A stretch of 20,323 nucleotides of DNA, taken from JAJFUG01 sp964473155. Its GTDB lineage: Bacteria > Gemmatimonadota > Glassbacteria > GWA2-58-10. The stretch's first letter is position 1. Every line of letters starts with the position of its first letter. The notes beneath the pieces are model-generated. The model was not told the origin of the DNA. It ran no database searches and saw only the letters and a list, made by a program, of their open reading frames with translations. Below, one piece after another: positions 14,391 to 20,323 of this stretch. The stretch is from NCBI GenBank assembly GCA_964473155.1, contig CAYYNT010000074.1, positions 1-20,323 on the forward strand. Direction: 5' to 3'. A program made the position numbers and the translations under genes.

Positions 14391-15773
14391 TCATCGCCCG
14401 TAACCCGGAACGGGTATGTCCGGCCGCAACTCGCGCAGGAGATATTGGCCCCGGCGCGCGAAACCGGCTTCCCGCACTCCGCGGTTAAGGTCGATCTCAG
14501 CCACCGCCAGCCCCGGCTTCTTTTTCTCCTGGCTCGCGATTACTTTTCCGCGCGGGTCAACGATATCTGTCGGCGTGTCGAAACCCGAGCTGACAATATA
14601 GACCTGGTTTTCCAAGGCCCGCGCCGCGGGCGGGAAATCGCTGCCCCAGTTCAGGCAGAACAGCACCTCCGCGCCCTGGACAGCCAGCGCGCGGGCCGGA
14701 TCGGCGAACTGGATGTCATAGCAGACCAGGATGCCGATCCGCCCGAAATCGGTCTCGAACACCGGGTAGCTGTCTCCAGGCGTTACCCCGATATCGAGGT
14801 CCTCCAGCGGGAGGTGAACCTTGCGGTAGCGTCCCGCGACCTTTCCCTCGCGGTCAATCAGCACCGCCGTATTGTAGAGCGCGCCACGCTCGTTCTCCAG
14901 CAATCCGACAATTATATACATCTTATGCTTGCGGGCCAGTTCTCCCAGATACCGGGTTATCGGGCCGGGCACGGTTTCGGATTTCTGCAGCGCAGGCAGG
15001 CCTCCGCGCCCCGGCAGGGTGATTGTCTCGCCCAGCAGAAGAATATCGCAGCCCTGCTTTCCGGCCTCCTCGACAAGCGGCGCGTACTGTTCGGCCATAC
15101 CGAGGTTGGTATCGGTCCCGGACGGCCTGAACTCGGCTGCCGCAAGGCGGACATTCCGCGCCGGAGGCTCGGATACCCGGCGAAGGCTGATCCGGTCCCA
15201 GAAGATTTCACCCTGCGGGCAATGACTCAGGCAAAGTTCCACTCGCACCGACACGGCTTTTTCCGGCGGGCGGTACGTGGCATGGACTCTCTTCCAGTCT
15301 CCCTCGCCGCCGGACTCAGGCACGTATTCCGGCATCGCCGCCCGTCCGCCCTGCGCATCCAGCCAGTACAGACGGGCCATGGCCTGCCGTTGTGTCCAGG
15401 GCACGCCCCGCACCGTGAACCAGGCCTCGAACTCGTACCAGCCCTGCGGATCGATCCCTTTAAGCTCTGTCTGCCAGCAACCGTTGGCCGCCGCCTGAGC
15501 CGCCCCGCGTATGCAGAGCGACCCCGGCCCGCCAAGACTCGGCAGGTCAGCTATGCTGAACTCGGGAGGAAAGGCCTCAAGACGGGCCGCGGTGGACCAA
15601 CCCTCCGGCATTCCCCCGCTACCGGCCCGGAAAGAATCGGCGTTCAGAAGGACCCGGCTGTCACCGGCCGCGCCCAGACCGTTGCAGAAAAAAAGTAGCA
15701 GCGCGGCAGCCATCCGCAACGAGCCGAAACTCTTGTTAACACCTGCATGCGACCCAAATACTTCCGCCTTCAT
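14391..15773 (-). CDS. Exported carbon-nitrogen hydrolase (nitrilase superfamily) with N-terminal beta-sandwich-like domain
   Basis: The 460-residue protein begins at the ATG at 15773 (AAAGGGGG upstream) with a signal peptide (hydrophobic core MAAALLLFFCNGLGA, about 21-35). Residues about 40-200 look like a carbohydrate-binding or jelly-roll domain (GWYEFEAWFTVRG, RVELCLS, GEIFWDRISLRRV). Residues about 208-440 form the nitrilase fold with the Glu-Lys-Cys triad: E249 in LLGETI, K318 in YRKVHLP, C351 in LVCYDIQF. These enzymes hydrolyse amides or nitriles and are mostly cytosolic, so export and fusion to a sugar-binding-like domain are unusual. It is divergent from the GH50-like gene and the two share an inverted repeat. 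It may act on an amidated or N-acylated sugar or peptide. The specific substrate is unknown. Confidence 0.85.
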   Translation of the reverse strand: MKAEVFGSHAGVNKSFGSLRMAAALLLFFCNGLGAAGDSRVLLNADSFRAGSGGMPEGWSTAARLEAFPPEFSIADLPSLGGPGSLCIRGAAQAAANGCWQTELKGIDPQGWYEFEAWFTVRGVPWTQRQAMARLYWLDAQGGRAAMPEYVPESGGEGDWKRVHATYRPPEKAVSVRVELCLSHCPQGEIFWDRISLRRVSEPPARNVRLAAAEFRPSGTDTNLGMAEQYAPLVEEAGKQGCDILLLGETITLPGRGGLPALQKSETVPGPITRYLGELARKHKMYIIVGLLENERGALYNTAVLIDREGKVAGRYRKVHLPLEDLDIGVTPGDSYPVFETDFGRIGILVCYDIQFADPARALAVQGAEVLFCLNWGSDFPPAARALENQVYIVSSGFDTPTDIVDPRGKVIASQEKKKPGLAVAEIDLNRGVREAGFARRGQYLLRELRPDIPVPGYGR

Positions 15774-15822
15774 TGCGCCCCCTTTCAAAACATGTCGGTT
15801 GCACCTGCCGGACAATATGCTG

Positions 15823-15935
15823 ATCGAGCCTAATTGTAAGCGCCTGCAAGCTCTCAAGGCAATACTTCTGGTCATATCCCGGCATTATTTCAGTCAAAAA
15901 ACTTGTATCCCGGCCGGATTGATGTTAGGCTCGAT
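15823..15935. promoter_or_regulatory. 11-bp inverted repeat in the divergent nitrilase/GH50 control region
   Basis: ATCGAGCCTAA (15823-15833) and its exact reverse complement TTAGGCTCGAT (15925-15935) are separated by 91 nt. The left arm abuts the -10 box of the minus-strand promoter. The right arm covers a weak plus-strand -10 (TTGTAT at 15903-15908, 17 nt, TAGGCT at 15926-15931). This is the arrangement expected for one regulator controlling both genes. They might instead be ends of a small element, but no target duplication is visible. Confidence 0.5.
15833..15862 (-). promoter_or_regulatory. Putative promoter of the exported nitrilase-family gene
   Basis: On the minus strand, TTGCCT (15857-15862), an 18-nt spacer and TACAAT (15833-15838) fit a sigma-70 promoter, giving a leader of about 50 nt. 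Confidence 0.45.
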
Positions 15936-15996
15936 ACAGCCCGAACACTTCACACGCTTTGTCCTGTCCGTATCCTGCCTTTCAAGGAGGCCGCCC

Positions 15997-18096
15997 GTGC
16001 CTGTAAAACGTATGTCCCGGATTGTCACCATATCAACACTGATTCTGGCCGTCATTCTGTCTGTCTCCTGCGGAGCAGGTTCACGGCAGGGAAGAGATGC
16101 TTTCGATCTCAAATCCATCGCTTTCACCGGAGATGTCACATTTCTTCCCGGCAGCGACAACCCGATGGGTGAGGCCTGTCTGCGCATGACACCCTCCGGA
16201 GAGCTGAATCTGCCTCTCGATTCCTCCCTGGCGGTCTGGGATTCCAGCAAATATCTGGCGCTGGATGTGCTGCACCAGGCCGGGGTGAGCGGCGCCGTGA
16301 TTATCCGCTTCTTCGAGCAGGCGGACAGCAATCCCTCGTTCACCGCCCTGTTAGGCGTGATGCCCGGCCTGCGCACCCGTCTGGTTTTCCCGCTTTCGGA
16401 GCTGGACGCCCACCGTGTGTTCCTGCCGCGCACTCCCGGACGGATGAAAGCCGTGATGTGGGGACGGCGCACCCGGCCGGAGCTTTTAAGCGCGGTGACT
16501 GTTTCGCTCGACAGCATGGTCCCGGGCCAGAACCTTTATCTCTGCCGGATCGGGCTGTCCGACTCCCTGCCGGAGTCGTATCCGGTGGACGGGGAGCCGG
16601 TGGTGGACAGTCTGGGACAATGGCATGCCCGTGACTGGCTGGGGAAAACCCCGGATTTCCAGAACCTGAAAAACAATCTCGAAACAGCTCTCGCCTCATC
16701 GGGCGGCAGCGCTTTTCCGGATGACTGGAGCCGGTTCGGCGGCTGGAAAAAGCTCCGTTTCAAGCCGAGCGGCTTCTTCCGTGTCGAAAAGACCGCCTCG
16801 CGCTGGTGGCTGGTCGATCCGGAGGGATGTGCGTTCTTCTCCACCGGAATAGATGGCGTCGGCCCGCTGCACGCCGGTTGCCCGGTGGACGGGATCGAAA
16901 AGCTGTTCATGTGGCTGCCGCCCAAAGAAGGAGAATTCGAACCGGGCTGGTCGCGCCAGTGGGACCAGTGGACCGCGGATTTCGGCGGGTTCAACCTGAT
17001 CCGGGCGTTCGGCGGCGCCTGGAAAGAGAAATGGACCGCGATCAGCCGCTCCAGGATGATCGACTGGCGGTTCAACACGCTGGGCAACTGGTCGGATGAA
17101 GCGGCCACGCGTGATTTCGGGCTGCCGTATGTGATACCGCTGGGAGAATTCCCGAAAGCCGGGGCGCCGCTCTACCGCGATTTCCCGGACGTGTTCGACC
17201 CTGAGTATGAAAGGAACGCCCAGGCCTGGGCGGCGCAGCTCGAACCTTTCCGCGACGATCCTCTGCTGATCGGTTATTTCCTGGATAACGAGCCGCAATG
17301 GGCTTTCAGCCGTCAGCTCCCGGCCGTGGCCATGCTCGAGACCGGCATGCCCTCGGCCACGCGGACCGCTCTGACACTCTGGCTCAAGGAGCGCTACAAG
17401 GGGGATATCGGGGCGCTGAACACCGCCTGGGGACAGTCTTTCAGCTCGTTCGAGGCGCTCGGGCAGGGATCGCTGCGCCGCCCCGAGGAATTCTCGGCTC
17501 AGTCGCGGGACGATCTGACCGCCTTTTCCGAGCTGATGGTCCAGCGCTGCTTGGAGCCGCCTTACAGAGAAGCGCGGCGGGCCGATCCCAACCACCTGAA
17601 CCTGGGTATACGCTGGGCCGGTCTGGGCAGCGGTTTCCTGGCCCTGGCCGGGCAGTACTGCGATGTGTTCACGGTCAACATGTACAGCATGCTCCCGGAT
17701 ACGGCGGCACTGCGCGTTATAGCCGAGCAGTCGGGCCGCCCGGTGCTTATCGGGGAATACCACTTCGGGGCCACGGACCGCGGGTTGCCCTCTACAGGAT
17801 TGCGCGGAGTGACAGACCAGACCCAGCGCGGAGTGGCTTACCGGGCCTACGTGGAAACAGCGGCTTCCATGCCTTGGATGGTCGGGACGCACTATTTCAT
17901 CTGGAACGATCAGCCCGTGTTCGGGCGGTTCGACGGTGAGAACTACAACATAGGCGTGGTGGATGTCTGCAACACGCCCTACCGGGAATTCGTGGACGCG
18001 GCCCGTATGACGCACGAACGGATTTACGGCGTCGCCTCGGGCCAGCTCGAGCCGACCGCGGAGCTGGCGGCGGAAGTCCCCAGAATAGGATTTTAG
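15997..18096 (+). CDS. Exported GH50/agarase-like glycoside hydrolase (clan GH-A type)
   Basis: I chose the GTG at 15997 because AAGGAGG lies 6 nt upstream; the ATG at 16012 is too far from it and the longer open frame upstream crosses the promoter region. The 699-residue product has a signal peptide (hydrophobic 9-24, Cys at 25, only a weak lipobox). Residues about 30-220 are a beta-sandwich-like N-terminal domain. The rest resembles GH50 beta-agarase-type TIM barrels: RWWLVDPEG (269-277), FSTGID, FNTLGNWSD (359-367), GYFLDNEPQW with the likely acid/base E432, and PVLIGEYHFGATDRG with the likely nucleophile E587. GH50 members cleave beta-linkages in galactose-rich red-algal polysaccharides, but related enzymes of other specificity are probable here. 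It is divergent from the nitrilase-family gene. Confidence 0.85.
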   Translation: MPVKRMSRIVTISTLILAVILSVSCGAGSRQGRDAFDLKSIAFTGDVTFLPGSDNPMGEACLRMTPSGELNLPLDSSLAVWDSSKYLALDVLHQAGVSGAVIIRFFEQADSNPSFTALLGVMPGLRTRLVFPLSELDAHRVFLPRTPGRMKAVMWGRRTRPELLSAVTVSLDSMVPGQNLYLCRIGLSDSLPESYPVDGEPVVDSLGQWHARDWLGKTPDFQNLKNNLETALASSGGSAFPDDWSRFGGWKKLRFKPSGFFRVEKTASRWWLVDPEGCAFFSTGIDGVGPLHAGCPVDGIEKLFMWLPPKEGEFEPGWSRQWDQWTADFGGFNLIRAFGGAWKEKWTAISRSRMIDWRFNTLGNWSDEAATRDFGLPYVIPLGEFPKAGAPLYRDFPDVFDPEYERNAQAWAAQLEPFRDDPLLIGYFLDNEPQWAFSRQLPAVAMLETGMPSATRTALTLWLKERYKGDIGALNTAWGQSFSSFEALGQGSLRRPEEFSAQSRDDLTAFSELMVQRCLEPPYREARRADPNHLNLGIRWAGLGSGFLALAGQYCDVFTVNMYSMLPDTAALRVIAEQSGRPVLIGEYHFGATDRGLPSTGLRGVTDQTQRGVAYRAYVETAASMPWMVGTHYFIWNDQPVFGRFDGENYNIGVVDVCNTPYREFVDAARMTHERIYGVASGQLEPTAELAAEVPRIGF

Positions 18097-18110
18097 ACCC
18101 TGGAAACGAT

Positions 18111-18142
18111 CAGGGACCGCGGAATCACTGTCGCGGTCCCTG
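18111..18142. terminator. Hairpin between convergent GH50-like and Gfo/Idh genes
   Basis: CAGGGACCGCG (18111-18121) pairs perfectly with CGCGGTCCCTG (18132-18142), 15 nt after the GH50-like stop. The following U-tract is short (ACTTTCC), so termination may be imperfect. The hairpin also lies downstream of the converging minus-strand gene. Confidence 0.65.
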
Positions 18143-18223
18143 ACTTTCCAATTAACGTCAACAGCAACTTTTGGCCGAAACGCCGTCAAACAGTTCACCG
18201 TAAGCTTTACATCGCGATCCCGC

Positions 18224-19729
18224 CTATAATTCCCAACCCTTGCGGTATGTCCTGGAAAGAAGGCTGTTCGCTTCCGGCACGTTCGTTACTTTCATGTTGG
18301 CGGAATCCCATTCCAGCCGCCGGCCTGTTCGAAGGGCCACGGCCCCGAGGCAGACCATCTCGGTCAGCGCCGAGGCATTCTCGAACCGTCCGGGCGAGGG
18401 TTCACCGCCGCGCATGGCGCGAATCCAGTGATCCACGCCACTGATTTTCCCGGAATCGGCGGGGCTTTCAACCTTGATCTCGCTCATCCTTGAGGACGGG
18501 ACCAAACGCGGCTTGTTGCCCAGGAAATCCCCCAGGATGCAGCCTTTGTCACCGACAAACAGCATACCGCTTTTCGGCATCTCCTCGTTGCCGGCCAGCA
18601 GTTCATCCGGGGTGTGCGGCCGGATGCCGCCATCGTACCAGTACAGATCCAGCGCAGGCCGCCCGCCGCGCGGCGCGAAGCGGAAACGCATGGTGGAAGC
18701 GTTGGGGAACGCAACGTCGTTCTTTTTCACCCCGCTGACATGATCGTTTATCTCACAGGTGAAGCTTGGCGCAGCCTCAACGCTGACCGGAGCCTCCAGG
18801 CCGAATTCCCGGAATACGGGCCAGAGGCTGTAGTGGCCCATGTCGCCCAGGATGCCGCAGCCGAACTCATACCAGCCGCGGAAAACGGCGTGGGTGTAAT
18901 TCGGGTGGTAAGGCCTCTCCAGCGAGGGACCGAGCCAGAGGTCCCAGTCGAAACCGGCGGGCACGGGAGGTGTATCTGTCGGCGCGCTGGTCCACTGCGG
19001 CCAGATCGGTTTGTCGATCCAGTTGTGCACCTGGCGCAGAGTCCCGATAACCCCGGAGTCGATCCAGGACCGGGCCAGAGCCACTCCCTCGCCGCTGTTC
19101 CAGGCCAGAAGATGGGTGGCGGATTTGCTTTCCGCGGCAGTGCGGATGGTAAGACGGGCTTCCTGAACTAAATTTGAAATCGGCTTGTGCGTGGCCGCGT
19201 GCAGGCCTTTTTTCATGGCCGCGATTGCAATGGTGGCGTGAAGGTGGTCCGGGGTCATGATTTTCACCGCATCCAGCCCCTTCTCTTTCTCCAGCAGCTC
19301 GCGGAAATCCGCGTAGACCGCGCAGCCCTTGTAATTGCCTGAGGGTTTGTTCCCGGAGTAATAAGCCTCAACAACTTCCCGGCCAGCTTCGCGCCCGGCC
19401 CGGATGCCCTGTTCTCCGCCCCAGCCGGGACGCTTCAGGAACCTGCGTATCTGATCGCGCAGGCCATGGCGCGACCAGTCCACGTAATCGGTGCTGTCCC
19501 GGTTGGGATCGCAGACAGCGACCACCTGGATATCCGGGCTTTCCAGCAGCGGCGGAAGCTCCCGCAAGCCTTGTGTGCCCATCCCTATGTAAGCCAGGTT
19601 AATCCGGTTTCCCGGAGTCACCCGTCCCGGACGGCCCAGGACTGTCGATGGGACGATACTGAACGCCAAACCGGCCCCGGCGGCCGTACCCAGGAATTTA
19701 CGACGGTTTATCCGGTTGTTTTTTCTCAT
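18224..19729 (-). CDS. Tat-exported Gfo/Idh/MocA family oxidoreductase
   Basis: The 501-residue protein has a twin-arginine signal (NRRKFLGTAAGAG, 8-20, then a hydrophobic segment), so it is exported already folded with its cofactor. The Rossmann domain carries GMGTQG (49-54). The usual EKP reads HKP (181-183), keeping the Lys, and the catalytic-domain motif is GILGDMGHY (292-300). Secreted members of this family are common in polysaccharide-degrading bacteria; some use tightly bound NAD to act on glycosides, and many have unknown substrates. An insertion around 84-135 separates the Rossmann strands. The start is supported by GGAGG 5 nt upstream and by a strong promoter with an operator-like repeat. 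It converges on the GH50-like gene. Confidence 0.92.
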   Translation of the reverse strand: MRKNNRINRRKFLGTAAGAGLAFSIVPSTVLGRPGRVTPGNRINLAYIGMGTQGLRELPPLLESPDIQVVAVCDPNRDSTDYVDWSRHGLRDQIRRFLKRPGWGGEQGIRAGREAGREVVEAYYSGNKPSGNYKGCAVYADFRELLEKEKGLDAVKIMTPDHLHATIAIAAMKKGLHAATHKPISNLVQEARLTIRTAAESKSATHLLAWNSGEGVALARSWIDSGVIGTLRQVHNWIDKPIWPQWTSAPTDTPPVPAGFDWDLWLGPSLERPYHPNYTHAVFRGWYEFGCGILGDMGHYSLWPVFREFGLEAPVSVEAAPSFTCEINDHVSGVKKNDVAFPNASTMRFRFAPRGGRPALDLYWYDGGIRPHTPDELLAGNEEMPKSGMLFVGDKGCILGDFLGNKPRLVPSSRMSEIKVESPADSGKISGVDHWIRAMRGGEPSPGRFENASALTEMVCLGAVALRTGRRLEWDSANMKVTNVPEANSLLSRTYRKGWEL

Positions 19730-19862
19730 CTTTTCCTCCAGGGCAGGTGCTGTTTACATGTCGAAAAACAGGTTGCATATCTTTTCTGTCTCTTATCATC
19801 CGTATGGACCGTACAGAAGCCAGTCCGAACCATGCAAGCGGATAATGCGGGATGACAACGGG

Positions 19863-19891
19863 ATTATATCCCTGAATCTTCAAGGATTCAA
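19863..19891 (-). promoter_or_regulatory. Promoter with operator-like repeat upstream of the Tat-exported Gfo/Idh gene
   Basis: On the minus strand, TTGAAT (19886-19891), a 17-nt spacer and TATAAT (19863-19868) form a near-consensus promoter, leaving a leader of about 125 nt. A perfect inverted repeat TGAATC-N6-GATTCA (19873-19890) lies in the spacer and overlaps the -35, a position suited to a repressor. Confidence 0.6.
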
Positions 19892-20116
19892 ATATATTTT
19901 CGCGCAATAAACGGTCAATGGCGGGGAGACACCGTCCGTGTCAATGGGGGTGGGGGAAAATACTTAAACCGGGCCTCCTGCTTAATGGTGACGGATGATA
20001 ATGCTAAAAAAAAGGCAGGAGTTATCCACTCAGGACGCGAAAGGCAAAAGGAACTTCTTTATATTTTATATCTTAGACTCAAAGATGTCCGGGGAAAATC
20101 CTGGTGATTCCGGGGT

Positions 20117-20305
20117 TTGACACATATTGTAACAGCTTTATCTGCTTTCGTTTCGGCGAAAGCAGCAAAGCCAGCGGGGCCGCGCAACTCGTCCGGGCCA
20201 CGCCTGTTTTTCCGGCTTAAGTGTGTACGGAGTTTTGATTCCGCTCCTTTATCATCGGGCGGCGCTGACGCGCAATGCCGCCGGCCTGTTGAGCTTCAAC
20301 AGGCC
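20117..20305 (+). other. Hairpin-rich non-coding segment at the window end
   Basis: A possible promoter (TTGACA at 20117-20122, 16 nt, TATCTG) precedes three hairpins: CTGCTTTCG/CGAAAGCAG (20142-20165), GGCGGC/GCCGCC (20258-20282) and the perfect GGCCTGTTGA-GCT-TCAACAGGCC (20283-20305). They could form the leader of a gene beyond the window, a small RNA or an intergenic repeat. No gene is supported in 19918-20323, and the DNA between 19892 and 20116 shows nothing that I can identify. Confidence 0.3.
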
Positions 20306-20323
20306 TTGGCGTTAACAGTTCTT

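Noticed and set aside
15823..15935. 113-bp MITE bounded by 11-bp terminal inverted repeats
   Set aside because: No target-site duplication flanks it and no second copy is seen in the window; an operator pair explains the position better, though not conclusively.
16696..18198. 500-codon minus-strand frame opposite the GH50-like gene
   Set aside because: Shadow frame without recognisable domains; the plus strand has catalytic motifs and a good ribosome binding site.
20022..20030. DnaA-box-like TTATCCACT suggesting an origin
   Set aside because: A single imperfect site with no cluster, AT-rich unwinding region or dnaA/dnaN neighbours.
20276..20323. Integron attC-like site (hairpin followed by GTTAACA)
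   Set aside because: The core sites do not fit the RYYYAAC/GTTRRRY pattern and no integrase or cassette array is present.

Overview
This 20.3 kb, GC-rich window comes from a bacterial chromosome. It carries twelve protein-coding genes that I can support, no RNA genes and no mobile-element genes. Several promoters match an E. coli-like sigma-70 pattern (TTGAMN, 16-18 nt, TANNNT) and most starts have a clear GGAGG-type ribosome binding site. The mix of exported sulfatase, PL26-like and GH50-like carbohydrate enzymes, a Tat-exported Gfo/Idh/MocA protein and abundant intergenic palindromes resembles uncultured polysaccharide degraders of groups such as Latescibacterota, Glassbacteria, Hydrogenedentes or Planctomycetes. 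This placement is an inference from gene content only.

Layout. Positions 1-431 hold C/G-rich palindromic repeats and a strong promoter. Positions 432-3822 (+) form a tight three-gene operon: a two-CBS-domain protein, a 2-phosphoglycerate-kinase-like P-loop kinase with a duplicated ATP-cone, and a divergent cofactor-independent phosphoglycerate mutase. Positions 3823-4617 contain a non-coding array of about 193-200 bp repeats built from palindromes. Then come minus-strand genes: a cytoplasmic Gfo/Idh/MocA oxidoreductase (4693-5739), an exported PL26/exo-rhamnogalacturonan-lyase-like protein (6025-8670), transketolase (8858-10867), deoxyribose-phosphate aldolase (11122-11838) and a Tat-exported sulfatase (11901-13349). 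A small two-helix membrane protein and a cold-shock protein follow on the plus strand (13663-14290). An exported nitrilase-superfamily enzyme (minus, 14391-15773) and a GH50/agarase-like glycoside hydrolase (plus, 15997-18096) diverge from one regulatory region. A Tat-exported Gfo/Idh/MocA protein (minus, 18224-19729) ends the gene set, and 19730-20323 has hairpins but no gene.

How it fits together. The exported lyase-like, sulfatase, GH50-like and Gfo/Idh proteins are consistent with breakdown of a complex, perhaps sulfated, polysaccharide outside the cytoplasm. Transketolase and DeoC would handle pentose and triose phosphates inside. These genes sit mostly in separate transcription units, so this is a loose neighbourhood, not one canonical locus.

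The most unusual part is the CBS / 2PGK-like / PGM-like operon. All three products belong to families that bind adenine nucleotides or phosphoglycerates. The mutase has Thr in place of the catalytic Ser while keeping every metal ligand I could align. This may be a dedicated phosphoglycerate or bisphosphoglycerate module and not ordinary glycolysis.
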